Under the pieces are notes generated by a model, which was given only the letters and a program-made list of their open reading frames with translations, did not search any database and was not told where the DNA came from. DNA of 64,000 bases, from assembly GCA_000697335.1 (NCBI GenBank), contig JNEM01014713.1, positions 38,457-102,456 of the forward strand. Reading direction: 5' to 3'. Positions 47,279-60,657 of this stretch are shown here, in pieces (the first letter of the stretch is position 1; the number at the start of each line of letters is the position of its first letter). The DNA is from Conidiobolus incongruus B7586. Lineage: Eukaryota > Entomophthoromycota > Entomophthoromycetes > Entomophthorales > Conidiobolaceae. The position numbers and the translations under genes are program-made.

Positions 47279-50200
47279 TTATTCGTGAACAGATCCAACA
47301 CTCATCATTCTAGAACCACCAGTGGAACGTCTAGGCTTATGACGAAGAGCAGCATAAACTTTGAGTTTGCTAGAAACATCTTGAACAGCGCTTTCCAGCA
47401 TCATACGTTCTCTGGAGACAATTGGCTTGTGGATTTGAGCAGAATCATCACCAAAGTCAGGCAACAATCTCAAAATGAAACCGATGGGAAGGGATAAGGC
47501 ACCAATAACAATGGAGACAATCCATTCGGTAGCATTCAAGGGAACAGTGGAGAAGGCAGCACCTCCAAAGTTGACAAGGATGATTTGACCAACGATGACG
47601 ATAGCTTGGACGGCAAGGAAAATCCAATTGTTGGTAATGTCAGTGAAGATATTGAGTTCATCATTGATACGACGACAGTTTAATTCATTGAAGATCTGGA
47701 GGAAAACAAAGGAATTGAAAACGACGGTAGATACAACTTCAGGGCCACGGCCACCAATTAATTTTTCTCCCAAATACATGAAAATCAAATTAACAGTGAT
47801 CTGGAAAGCAGCCTGTCCAAGAATATGCTTCCACATTTTGTAAGTGATAAGTGAGGCATTGCGAGGAACAGGTGGATTGTCAAGGATATCGCTGGTAGGT
47901 GGTTCAGTAGCCAAGGCTAAAGCAGCTAAGGTATCCATAATCAAGTTAACCCAGAGAAGTTGAACAGCAGTCAAGACAGATTCATTGGTGTCACTGCCTA
48001 CAGCAGAAACAAAAGCAAGAATGACAGCAGTGATATTAACAGTTAATTGGAATTGTAAGAATTTACGAACACCAGCGTTGACAGCACGTCCCCATCTGAG
48101 AGCTTTAACAATGGAGTTAAAGTTGTCATCCATAAGAATAATAGCAGAGGCTTCTTTAGCAACTTCAGTACCAGCGATACCCATACTAAATCCGACATCA
48201 GCCATCTTCAAAGCAGGACCATCATTAGTACCATCACCAGTCATAGCAACAACTTCGTGGAGATTTTGGAGGGTACGGACAACAATTTGCTTATCAGTAG
48301 GACTAGAACGAGCCAAAACTTGGAGACGAGGGACAATAGCAGTTTGTTCTTCAGGACTGAGACGACGGAATTCAGGGCCGGAAATAACAACACCACCAGG
48401 GCTCCAGATACCGGCTTTCTTGGCAATAGCTTTAGCAGTTTCTACATTGTCACCGGTAATCATCTTAACGTAAACACCAGCACGGCGACATTCAGCAACT
48501 GACTCTACGACACCCTCACGGAGAGGATCTTCAATACCAACAATACCAATGGCAACCAAGTGGTCCAAAGGAGCTTGCTCAGGATTAAAGCCATCGAAAT
48601 CAGATTTAGATACATCACGATAAGCTAAGCAAATGGTACGGAGAGCTTGATGGGCGAAACGAGAGATGGTTCTCAAGAAATTGTCGCGAGCAGCTTGATC
48701 CATTTGTTGGACTTTGCCATCACCATCAAGATAGTGAGTACAAGCTTCGAGAACAATTTCAGAAGCACCCTTAGTGTATTGACGATAAGGGGTATCAGAA
48801 TCAGGTGTTTCGATAATAGTGGTCATGGACTTATTCTTGGAAGCAAAAGGATAGACTAATGCGACCTTGCGATTATCACGAGGGCTCTTGACGTCTTCAC
48901 CCATGTTGACACCAAAGTTCAATAAAGCAACTTCAGTCTTGGATCCAACAAAACCAACTTTACCATGTTCGTCTTTACCTTCAAAAGCGGAGGAATTGCA
49001 AGAAATACCTTCAATCAATAATTTAAGCACAGGGTCAGCCAATTTGCGTTTGAAATCTTTAGGATTGGGAGTTCCATCCATACTAGTTCCAGCAATGATA
49101 CCTTGAACGACAGTCATCAGGTTCTGGGTCAAGGTACCAGTTTTATCAGTACAAATAACAGTAGCATTACCCATAGTTTCACAAGCAGCCAAGATACGGA
49201 CCAAGTTATTATCTTTAATCATTTGAGTAGTAGCGAAAGCTAAAGCCAAGGTGACAGCCATAGGTAAACCTTCTGGGACAGCTACGACAACAATTGTAAT
49301 GGCTTGGATAACGATCTTAACCATAACAGCGAAACCTTCAGCGAAATCGGGAACTTGGCGATTAACCAATACAGTAATCCAGTACTTCAAAGATAATGTG
49401 AATAACATAATCAAAGCAGCAGCCATACCCAACTTGGCAATAGATTCAGCCAAGGAGTCCAATTTGACTTGAAGGGGGGTGAGGTCACTGTCACCATCTC
49501 TCATAGCCATCATGGTTTTACCATGGAAAGAGTTGACACCAACAGCAATAACGACAACACGAGCAACACCTTCTTGAACTTTGGAGCCACTGAGGATAAA
49601 TGGATCCATGTTGTCCTTCAAAGGGCCTTTCTTAATAGCATCAGATTCACCTGTAGCACTGGATTCATCGCAAACCAAGTGATGTCCTTCAATGTAAATA
49701 GCATCAGTGGGAACAATGTCACCAGGCTCCAAAAGCAAAATATCACCAACTTGAATATCAAAGACTGAGACAGTTTCTTCACGACCATCTCTAATAAGCT
49801 AAATATTGAATAGAATAAATATTACATTTTCAAAGGGAAAATTATGATAATTGTGTTTACCTTAACAGTACGATCCTCCTTCTTAGCGTTTAATTTACGG
49901 AATTGTTTTTCTTTTTGATAATCGTTAATACTGTTGGTCAAAACAACGACGACAACAGCTACAAAAATGGCAACACCTAAAATCAAAGGTTAAATATTAT
50001 ATATAGGTCGAATATAGACCCTTTCAAACCTTCAACCCATCCAACTTTAGGTTCACCATTGTCACCTTTGAGAGAGTCTTCATAGAGACCAACAGCTAAG
50101 GAGACTAAAGCAGCAATACTTAAAAGTACTAAAGTATACATGAGAAAATGATATAAAATATGTAAAATATAAAGTACCAAGGGTTTTATCCTGATAAGCT

Positions 50201-50591
50201 TCCCAAATTAATTCTAATAAAGTCTGCTGAGGAACTTCAGGCATAACCTAAACAATATAAAAATGAATAGGCTATATGCAATACTAATGAATATATTTAC
50301 ATTTTTGCCAAATACATTGATACGCGATTGAAAAGGACTTGATTCACTTTCACCATTAGCATGAACACTCAAGTTCTCATCCTTACTAATACCCTTTTTG
50401 ACGTCAGTTTTTAAAGCAGATAAAATACCATCAACGTCACCATAATCCCTCAATTTATCGGGGTTTTTGGGGTCAACTAAGTCAGCAAGGTCTTTGGCAC
50501 TATATTTGAATGGGTTGTGCTGATTCTGAGAATAGTTCTGGTGGTGGTCCCCACTAAGAAGTGGCGCACGCTCGTTGTTTTGAGGTGGCAT
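47279..50591 (-). CDS. PMC1-type P-type Ca2+-ATPase (IIB)
   Basis: ATP-driven Ca2+ pump, in fungi mostly vacuolar (Pmc1), which removes cytosolic Ca2+. Five exons (50301-50591, 50178-50247, 50030-50128, 49861-49976, 47279-49798) give 1031 aa. A polar N-terminus (MPPQNNERAPLL) precedes the first membrane helices (ILLSIAALVSLAVGLYE). Further landmarks: A-domain ATGESD, the TM4 ion-site motif VVVAVPEGLP, phosphorylation site CTDKTGTLT (Asp about 409), ATP-binding KGASE, hinge MTGDGTNDGPALK, and TM6 NLIMDTLAALALATEPP. The C-tail is short and lacks the long calmodulin-binding domain of animal PMCA. Complete and apparently functional. Yeast PMC1 is the nearest well-known relative by type. Confidence 0.95.
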
Positions 50592-52477
50592 CCCAAATTT
50601 GATGATAAAATTAAATCAAATGTAAGAAATTAATAAATGATAGTGGAGTTTTGCTTATTATATACTGAAAAGATCAGTACAAATTGTTTGGAAATATTTC
50701 AACTTATATCATCTTAAATCCAGATTTGGCATTTTAAATTTACATCACTCATAAATTACGTGTCCTGAACTGAGGGTTCATTTCATTTAAACCCAGTGTA
50801 TTTTGGCAACCTCAGGATACATTTTGATTGGTCCAATCTCAAATTTCATAGTAAAAATTCAATCAAATCGTATGCAAGTGACTATATTTTACATCATTAA
50901 CAAACTGAAATCAAATGGACATATAATCTTCTATTGGAACCATCTATTTATCCTGAAATTCAAGGACTAACTCATTAATTACAAAAAGTAATAGTCATTA
51001 TTTAATGACTCTTGGCCCAAGTATTCACCATTTTCTCTAATTAAATGATATAACTTTACTTCCATCCTAAATGATTAACATCTCACATATTAAAAGAGAT
51101 ATTATTCCCTCACTTTGGACAAATTATGAGAATTTTTTAATTGGAATTAATCAACTTTCTCAGTTTTCTTCAACTATTGTATTTTATAACTTGTTTATTA
51201 ACGAAAAATTGATAATGACTGCTGTGCAATATGAAATTGATAATTTTTAATAACTGAATATTTTATTGAGATTTTATATTCAAATTTAAAAAATATATTA
51301 TTATTTATTGCTATGTAAAATGATATTGAAAGATAATTATTGAAAAAAGAATCTTTTTTAATAAATCTTTAAAATCTTAAAAAAGATTAATATAACCAGT
51401 TGACTAAAAATTTAGCCTGATAATTTGGTATTTGTTGACATTTAAGATGTCTCCTATTATTTAAACATATTTATGAAAATTTAACTAAATGTTTCTAATT
51501 AACTTGACTTTATAATAATAAGTTAAATATTAATTTAATAACCGACAGCTATATCTTTTGATCTTTGCTTTATTTATTTTATATTAATTTATAATTTACT
51601 AAAAAAAATGAACTATTTTTTTATAAGTATCAGTACTAATCTTTATTGATTTATTTTTAAACAAATTTATTTACACATTGACATAATTTTACAATCAATC
51701 TATTCATTAAATCGATTCGTAAAATTATATATGAAATTTAATAACTAAAATCAATGGACAGTGTTTTAAGCTATAAATTACATAATGTTAATATTTTGAA
51801 CTCAAAAACAGTATTAAAGTGACTATTTCATATTTAATTAAATTTAATGTTTTATTTAAATACCACAGCATTTCTTACATGTTTTAGATTCTTGGTAATT
51901 TATTTCAGATAAATTAAGATGATTTCATTAAGGAACTTAAATATTATTAACAAAAATCAGAAATGCCACTAATATTATTTAATAAATGATAGGCATAATA
52001 TATTGACTTTGACTTCTTTATCGCTAATAGTAATATATATTGATAGAATATAAAGTTCAAATTTTTGAAATGTCACGTCATTATTTCAAATAATTTTAAT
52101 CAATTTGACTCCACATTATTTACATAGATTCTTTATTAAATTTTGGGACAAACTAACTGAAAAATTATAAGGCAAACTTAGTAAGTTTATCAAATTTTCA
52201 AATAAAAATCAATATATAATATAAAATAATAAATAAAGAATTTATGTTTAAAAGATATAAATATCGTTAAAAATTATATTGTATTATTATACATTAAATG
52301 AAGTTATAAAATCAATAAATATGACATGAAGAGAATAATACTATTTATTAGATAGATTAAATATGTGATAATTACTTATAATATTTCAATAAATAATGAT
52401 ATGTTAGCAGCATATATGCAATAATATTATATGATAACTTAATATATTGTGTAGTGATGTAATTCATTCATTCGTTA
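50592..52477. other. AT-rich intergenic region
   Basis: About 1.9 kb. Adjacent ATTGG and CCAAT elements at 50827-50837 could serve the Ca2+-ATPase promoter. No gene seen further along. Confidence 0.35.
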
Positions 52478-53011
52478 TTAATTCTTTTTGGCAGCTTCTA
52501 TTTTAGCATTACCCACAAGTTCATCATGTATTCCTTCCTCTAATAGTTCTTGATCATGAGTGATTTTCCCCACATATTTCTTTATAGATCCTTGAATCAC
52601 TTTAAGTTTTCCTTTGAATTTCCCCGGTTCAACTTCGTCAGGATCTATCTCTGAATCGTGTTTGGTATACTTACTTCCTGCAGGCATACCCTGGATTCCT
52701 GTTACTTCTAAAGGATCGGGAATTGAAGTTGCCGTCGGGGAAACGGCATTGTGCGTCATTCCCATATGATCCACATAAATTTCAGGGATTTCATCTTCGC
52801 TTCCTCGAGGTTCCTGATTACTGTTAGATCTAGCGAGTGATGCATTTATATTTGTTTGGGTTGACACAGGGAGTGCGATCGGATTGATAGATTTTTTCCT
52901 TGTAACCGGCTGTGGTTGAGATTTCAATATCATTTCACTTTGATCTGCATTAGTAGGTTGGTTTGTACCATCTAATGGTGGATAATGGTGAATCATATCT
53001 TTAACTTCCAT
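52478..53011 (-). CDS. CsbD-like domain protein
   Basis: 177 aa, intronless. The N-terminal two thirds is polar and probably disordered. The last 50 residues (about 127-172) form a CsbD-like domain: GKFKGKLKVIQGSIKKYVGK, then THDQELLEEGIHDELVGNAK, with the family's repeated G-K-x-x-x-x-x-G-x-x-K and final V-G pattern. Bacterial CsbD is a stress-induced protein of unknown mechanism, and fungi carry similar hydrophilic stress proteins. No signal peptide. TATA-like sequence lies within 100 nt upstream on the minus strand. Confidence 0.72.
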   Translation of the reverse strand: MEVKDMIHHYPPLDGTNQPTNADQSEMILKSQPQPVTRKKSINPIALPVSTQTNINASLARSNSNQEPRGSEDEIPEIYVDHMGMTHNAVSPTATSIPDPLEVTGIQGMPAGSKYTKHDSEIDPDEVEPGKFKGKLKVIQGSIKKYVGKITHDQELLEEGIHDELVGNAKIEAAKKN

Positions 53012-56000
53012 AATTCAATTTAATCCTGTGATGTTACTAATTAAATAGCTTTTGGTTGTATTTTATATATCTATTCTTTTTATACACTAAAATTTGATTT
53101 TCAATTGAAAAAAGCAGAGACCTTGACACCTAATTCAATTTAAATATCAAATCTTTGATGATTTCATTATGACATCATGTATTGTTTTTTACAATTTATT
53201 ATGCATCATTAGTAGCATCAGTTTGATAGATAACATTAGATATAAAGAATGCTTTTCTTTATTCACTATCATCAAAAAACTTTTTATAAAATAATCAACT
53301 TGATGTAAATATTAGTCATACTTTGGTTATTTGATTATTAAAATATTTTAAATAATTTTAATCCGTGATATAATAACTAATTAAAGATATTATTTAGTTA
53401 AACATCAAAATTATCTTAAACACGGAAAATACTATAAAATATGATTTATCAAATATTCATTAATCAATCCGAAGAGAATAAGTTTCAATCAATTCCAATA
53501 TTGATCGTATTATGATTATCAAATATTAATCCAAAATGACTAATATTGTTAATGGAAATTATATTCATATTGAAGATTTATCCTTTAATTCTCGAACAAA
53601 TCATTAATATCCATACTACTTAATTGTACTAATATTCTATTTTCGACTATCAATTTATAGTTTTATTCTCACTTATTAATCAAGCATTCTTCAAAATCCT
53701 CAATTTTCATATAATTCAATAAGCATTATAATATATCAAATTCTTGATCATTTTCCATTTATTAAAATATAATTTTCATTAAATATCATATTTCAATGGT
53801 GTTATTTGTATGCTATATAAGCGGAAATATGGCAATTTACTTATTCGTCAATATCTAGTTACTGAAATTAGATTGAATAATTTTTAAATATATTTATCTG
53901 AAATACTAAAGCACTAAAAAGATTTTATATTCAAGTTCAATGAACAGGATATATTATTTATGAGTAATATTAGTTTAGTCGAAACTTTTTCAATACAATT
54001 CCCAATAAAAACATATGTTATTCGTAATTATGTACTAATAAATATTTGAAGAATAGTTTAATTCAATAGATAAAAATATATAATATAATTAAAATTAATA
54101 CTTATTACATAATTGTGATTATCTATATTATTTTGAATCTATAGCCTCATTTGAATACTGCTCTCGAATGTCAAGTATGACTAATTTAAAATTATTAAGA
54201 TTCAAACATATTAAACTTTTTTCACTAGCAAATTATATTTGTGATAATAATAACATTATCAGTAAATATAAAAGATATTAAATAAAATAATATGTGTATG
54301 CAATACACTCTACTCAAATCCTTACAATTGAAAAAAGAATAATTAGACTCATTTTGGTGATGATGGAATATCTCATACTGTTGATATTATCCTTAATTTA
54401 TTCCTTTGCCAAATATTACCTAATAAGTTTATGGAATTGATTCTGACAATTATAAAATAATGAATATTCGGAGAATAATAATTTTTCAGAGATGATTATA
54501 TCTGATTTTGAAATGGTGTTAATAGGTTAAATAAAAACTATGTTGCTACAAAGACAATATAGATAATAAACAATATAGTTCTATTATTAGGTAATATCCA
54601 ATGTATTTAAAAATTTTGCAAGATATTTTTGTTCTCTAATTAATAAACCAACATTCACAATATATGAATGCAATAATAAATAAATATTAATAAAAGGAAT
54701 TTAGTTTTGTATTTCCAGATGTTTTACCTTGTCAAATTATATCATTATAAAATTTTTAAATTATATTGAATACCATCAAAATAAGTATATTAAATATCAG
54801 TATTCATTTATTATATGGTTATTGTATATTGCATTCCAATATAACTACTTTGAATAATTCAATACTATATTTTTTTTGAAGATTTGATTTTATTATTGAA
54901 TCAATTTCATGACGTTAAATATCGTCTATTATTATAAAAATAACCTTTTCTCAATTAACCTTTAATTGACTAAGTTTATTAACCTTTAGCTATTCTTGTT
55001 ACATCAATATTTTAGATCATACATTATGAAGATTTTATTACTCTTTCAATTACTATATTTACATTTTTGGCAAAAATATCTTAATTTCTTCCATTTCATC
55101 AATATAATGTATATTTTTACAATATGTCAAACTTTGGAATTATTTATTTTGGCCAAATTAGAATTCGGATTTTATATTTTATTCAATTTATTGGTCAAAT
55201 AATTACAAAAACTACTCATATTAAATAAATAAACAAGGGTTATATTTGAAAAAGTTAAACAACTAGTCTTTGTTTAATAAAAAGCGTGGATTACATGTAA
55301 GCCTTCATTCTCTTATCAATTCTAATCAATGTAAAAGGAAAAAGGTTATAATTAATATATCCATTCCAGTATTTGTGTAATGCTTAGACACTATTCATTT
55401 TTTTGCTTTCAGATACTAATTCAATACTATAAAATACATATAGTATTTTTAAAACCGAATATATTCAACTTTTAGCATAAAATTATCTATTATAATTCAC
55501 TACTATTCAAATTTGATATTTTACCGTGTTTCTATTGATCAATAATTTTGCAAGTATAAATCAGTTATAATAATATATGAACAACAATTTTGTTGAAATA
55601 AATAAAATTTCCTCAAAATATTGAATTTAATACCAATGAAAAACTAAACTATAACTGATATATTCAATTAAAATTAATTAAATTTGAGCATTTAATACAG
55701 TTACTATCTTAACAATATTCCAATAATTACAGGTACTATTATTTTTTTTATTTCAACACAATTGGAAATGAATAATTTGAAAAAAATCAAATATGATTCA
55801 ATATTTATTTAATCCCTTGGATTCATGAATACTAATATATAAATTAATTAAAAATATATTTGAATATGGTCGTTTTATATGATGTAGTGTCTAACAGATT
55901 TTTTATTTAATTTAATTTATTAGTAATCAAAAATGCTTTCCTAAAAAGGGCATTGACTAATACCTTCTCTCTATTTTCTATTTTCATTAAGATTATACCA

Positions 56001-56199
56001 TGATTATTTATCATATGTAAGCAGCGACTTGTATTATATTATCTTAAAACAAAAAATTATTATCCATTGCTAAAACATGATCAAAAATAATTAGATAGTA
56101 ATTAATTTAAAATGACAAATAATATATTAGTTCCTATTCATATTAATATTAGCAATACTGTTTAATATAACCATTTACTTTATTATGAATGATTCAATG
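53012..56199. other. Large AT-rich gene-free region
   Basis: About 3.2 kb. A 68-codon Phe/Leu-rich open frame at 54996-55202 is compositionally random. No gene, RNA or repeat that I can support. Confidence 0.45.
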
Positions 56200-58755
56200 A
56201 AAAACGAGCTCACTCCATTTACGAAGAGACCTGGATTTGATAATAAATGTCGACAAATTAATATTTGAGCCAATTTCTTTGAAATCACTATTACCCCAAT
56301 TTAATATTTACCATTATAATATCATTACTATTCCCGATCCACCTCCAGTCGTTGATGGAAAGATTTTGAAGTATATTGAAGAAAATTTACAAAAACAGGA
56401 TTATGAGGCATTATAATGATATATAATCGAAGGAGTAATATGTTTCGTTTCAGACCACTCCCATTTGATAAATCTAATACTTTTGACCTAAAACCAGTCA
56501 ATATATGCTTTAAATTTAATCATTTTTATTTGATTAAATGGCAAACTTGACCTCTGGACAGTGTGATAAACGACGTGCTAGCGGAAAACAATCCAAAGTT
56601 CAGTGCAAAAAAGCTAACAAAATTCAAGTCAAAGATCTATGTGACTTCATCAATGGAAGACATGGATTCACGACTGTTTCGATTTCGGCCATTATGGTCT
56701 TGGAAACTCTTATTTGCAACAAGTCCTCCATGATCAACACAATTTTTGGTTACCCTTTTTCACTAACAGAGATAAAGCGATTCTCTACGGCGACTTAAAA
56801 GTTTGGCAGGGATATTATTGGGCTTGTCACACTAGTTTCAATCGATTATTTGTGAATGTTGATCTTGCAGCAACTGCGTTTTATCAATCAGCGAGATTAC
56901 ACGAAGTTATAACTAATGTGCTTGGTAGAGGAACTCACGATGAGCTAAGAAAATCTAATCTCTGTGACTTTAATCATGTTATCGCATTTGTCAAAGGCCT
57001 CAACGTTGAAGTGACCCATTGTGGCAGGATTGCTAAAAATATAAGATCAAGAGATTATCCAATCTCAATGCCACTGAAATTGAATTTGATTCAGGGGATG
57101 GAGGCGGTTGAACAAATTTAGCATCATATCTCGAGTATAGATGTAATATCGAACTCAATTACCTATTCCTACCCTGCGTGACTGTTGACAAGAATGTTCA
57201 TCTTCACATGGAAGTATGCATTGTAGTGAGCGGATAGTGCTATATGAAGCAGCTAACGCAAAGGCAAACATCCAACATTATTTAATTTGTATATACTACT
57301 CTAAAAAACCAGAAAAAAGATGATGATGCTGTAGTAACCATGGAACATCAACACAACAAACATCTCCAGTCATTCGATAAAAAAAAATTAAATCTGTTAT
57401 AGCAACGAACAAAGCGCGAGTTCTGACACTACCCAAACTTGAATTTGGCAAAGCGTTCCGTGCTAAATCGATCACACTACCCTAAGGGGTTTGGAATATG
57501 AAAAATAAGACTCTCACACATGGCTCAACTTTGAGCTTATAAGGCGTGATTATTTTCAGGTATGAGCGTGAAATTGACTAGCACAGCTTTGAAAACATTA
57601 TAAGAGAATCGATCAATGTTGAATCAGAGACTGGCATGGAATTTTTCACCAAGCATCCTGTTATAATCAATACCAATCCCACAAGAAATGTTGAGAGTTA
57701 CATGCACCAGATTTGGATGAAGACTGGATCAATCTTCAAATCCAAGCTCTAGATGCTGTAATGCATTTTGCCAAATATTCAACTTTCAGTATATACTGAA
57801 ATCAAGCGTATATCAGATACTGTTTTGGGACTAAGTACTCAGTGCATTCAATCAAGACACATGCTACGACCCAATCGACAATATTGTATTAATGTTTGTA
57901 CGAAAATGAGTATGAAGTTCCCAGGATATAATACTCACATTGTTGCTGAAAATATCTCTTTTGTTTCTTCTAAGCCTAGCATTATCATAGGAGCCGCAAT
58001 TGCTCGTGGCGGAAATAAGAAGAACAAGCGCCCATCAATTGTTACAATGGTAGCATCTATCAACGATAGTGCATCTAAGTATATTTCAGCAGCTCGCTTC
58101 CAATCTGGCGACACTGAATCAATTGTTGATATAAAAGAAATGATAATCGAAGTTTTGAGAACTTTCTATCGCTTAACTGACAACTACAAACCTGAAAAAA
58201 TACTATTGTATCAAATTGGCCTCTCCCACGGTATACTCAAAGATGTCACCCCTAATGAATTACAGGCAATTCAAGATGCATGTGCTCAGTTAGAAGAGAC
58301 ATACCACCCTAAGATAACCTGTGTTGCTGTTTGCAAACGTCACCATGCAAAATTTTTCCCCATTAAACACAGTGATGTTGATGAAACTGGTGACTGCAAG
58401 CCAGGAGCAGTCGCTAATCAAGGTATAATTCATACAACTGAATTTGGTTTCTTTCTCCAGTCACACTATGGTCTTCGAGGTAGTTCTAGGTCTACACATT
58501 ATACTGTATAATACGATGAAAATTTCTTTTTGATTAATTACAGCAATTAACTTTCAATCTATACTATTGGTATGCAAGATGTGATCGATCTGTCAGTTTA
58601 GTACCTCCCGCTTACTACGCTCAACTATTGGGTACTAGAGCCAGATTCCATTTATGTGACGGACAGTTAGATTATCAATCTCGCGGATAAATTGTCGATC
58701 ATGATCCACCTGGTATAGTTAAAGAAGAGTTAGGAAGGTTACTATACTATTTGTA
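56200..58755 (+). pseudogene. Argonaute (AGO) pseudogene
   Basis: Remnants of every Argonaute domain appear in order. N domain: TPFTKRPGF, YHYNIITIPDPPPVVDGK. Linker/PAZ: LCDFINGRHGF, VWQGYYWACH, NVDLAATAFYQS. PAZ end: FLPCVTVDKN then MEVCIVVSG followed by a stop, where GQRY is expected. MID: YTEIKRISDT, GLSTQCI. PIWI, open at 57768-58511: IGAAIARGG, PEKILLYQIGLSHG, ITCVAVCKRHHAKFFP, SRSTHYTV. A final exon-like part has [20 protein letters not shown], ending LLYYL. At least four stops and several frame changes break it. In PIWI two slicer aspartates are replaced (GAD-V to GAAI; R-DG to QIG); the final His is kept. AGO proteins act in RNAi; this copy cannot make a full one. Confidence 0.85.
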
Positions 58756-59086
58756 ACCTATCTTTATAAAACCGACATTTTAAATAATTGATTTTATTGA
58801 AATTTATTATAAAATTGTTGAATTATTTTAAAATTTAAACGAGAATGTTATTTCTATTTACTCCATCGTTTAATTTGAGTGATATATATATTTTATAATT
58901 TAAAGTGAATTAGCTTTTTGATTTTCAATCCCATAATAAGGTAAAATAAGTATAAATGAAGATGCACTTCGGTGATTAAATATCATTTTATTCCAGATAA
59001 TTCTAATAAAATCCCCCAATATCTCAACTTAATTTCCACTTATTCCATTTACTATCTAAATTTATTGATCTTTAATATATTCAAAA
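58756..59086. other. Short intergenic region
   Basis: 330 bases upstream of the TFIIE alpha gene; promoter assumed, nothing distinct seen. Confidence 0.4.
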
Positions 59087-60657
59087 ATGTCAGAAGTTTG
59101 TAAAGAACTAGTCTTTCTTGTTGGTAGATTGTTCTACGAACCCCGCTGTGTAATTATATTGGATATTATGACTCATGTCGAGTCCATTAAAGACGAAGAC
59201 TTATCCGCAATGATAAAAATTCCAACCAAAGAATTACACAAAATTTGTGGTAAACTTTTAGAAGATAAGTTTATTCAAATGTAAGTTTATTGTATTTCAA
59301 ACTAATATTTTATGTTATTGGTTTTTTTTTAAAATGTAAGAAAAAAAATATTAATATTTTTGTCATTTAAAGGTTTACAAGACAAGAGAGTAAAAAGGCT
59401 GATCAAAGGCCAGTCCCTAAAACTTACTACGTTATCGATTATCGAAAGATTGTCGATATCGTCAAGTGGAAATTGTTCCAAGTTAAGAGATTAGTTAATG
59501 AAAGGGTTTTAGCTGTAAGTTTTTCCTTTCAATTCACTAAATTAAATCTCAATTTTCAATTTCCCGATTCTAAAAACACTTGTTACAAATAGGCTAAGGA
59601 AACCTCAGGTTACAAATGCCCACACTGTGAGGAAAAATTTAATGTTTATGATGCGATAAAGTATATGGATCCTGCCACTAGTATTTTCAAATGCCCTAAT
59701 GATAATCATGTTTTAAAAGAGGATCAACCTGAAGAAGATGACGAAACTGAACGTTTAAATGCACTGTTAGTAACAAACAAAACTTTTCCTTAGAATTGGA
59801 AACTAAACTTTTATTAGCTTTAATGAGCAAACAAAACCTATTATTGAACTATTGAAAAAAACTGACGAACTTCAACTTGAGGAGTATGAAATTATAGCAC
59901 TTTTAGTTAACTTTTTTTATTAACTATTTTTCCAAACAGTGTCAATCTCACTAGTATTAAAAAGAATATTGAAGCCAAGCAAAATGCTCAGAAATCAGGT
60001 ATAATTCTTTCATATGATATATCCTTTTTCTTATTTGCTAACTTGGTATTTTTAGATACCAATAGTCAACTTGACATTTCTAAAGATACTGGATCCAACG
60101 AAACCAAAATTACTGTGGTTATTATGGAGGATGAACAGAAAACTAAAGAGGCTCAGGAAGCTGAAAACGAACGAAAGAGACTTCAAAATGCTATGCCTGT
60201 TTGGCACGTCAAATCAACTGTTCGCCCTTTGCATTTGAAATATGCACGTGTTCCCGATAAGAAGTCGAATCAACCTAAACCATCCGACAATTCTGTTGCC
60301 ACTCAAAAGCTTAGAAATAGTGGTGAATACTCTAATGACCCAATTGTTGATGAAGCAGAGCTTAAACGATTACATAAGGAACAAGAACGTAGAGCTAAAT
60401 GTAAGATTAAATAATGTTCATATTGAAAAACTATATTAACTTGAATTTAGATTATGATCAATTTTATGAAATGCTTAATAATGTAATTGAGGAACATATC
60501 AAAAGTGGTGTAAAGAGAACTCATGATCAGATGGAAAAGGAATCTAATAATGACACTAGGTAACTTGAATCAAATATATTTTATTTTCAGATTCCTGAGC
60601 TTCTTTAGTAACAGAGAAGAAATCTTGAAAAACTCTGCCATCGAAACCGCTGTTTGA
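59087..60657 (+). CDS. TFA1: Transcription initiation factor TFIIE alpha subunit
   Basis: TFIIE alpha joins the Pol II preinitiation complex and recruits TFIIH. Exons are split by short introns. An N-terminal winged helix (VCKELVFLVGRLFYEPRC ... YYVIDYRKIVDIVKWKLFQV) is followed by the zinc-ribbon segment (SGYKCPHCEEKFNVYDA ... FKCPNDNH), then RFNEQTKPIIELLKK, a lysine-rich stretch and the conserved MPVWHVKSTV. The ribbon has Cys-x2-Cys and a third Cys, but the fourth is not Cys (CPND); a nearby His may substitute. One intron was set at GAG-GA|gtatga..cag, giving a 56-nt intron. The 3' end is uncertain: TAA at 60561-60563, or a 31-nt intron leading to TGA at 60655-60657. Confidence 0.9.

Noticed and set aside
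47985-48473. Long open frame (162 codons) on the plus strand opposite the Ca2+-ATPase
   Set aside because: Shadow of the well-conserved ATPase coding strand; no start context or family pattern of its own.
54996-55202. 68-codon Phe/Leu/Ile-rich open frame
   Set aside because: Composition is what random AT-rich sequence gives; no other support.
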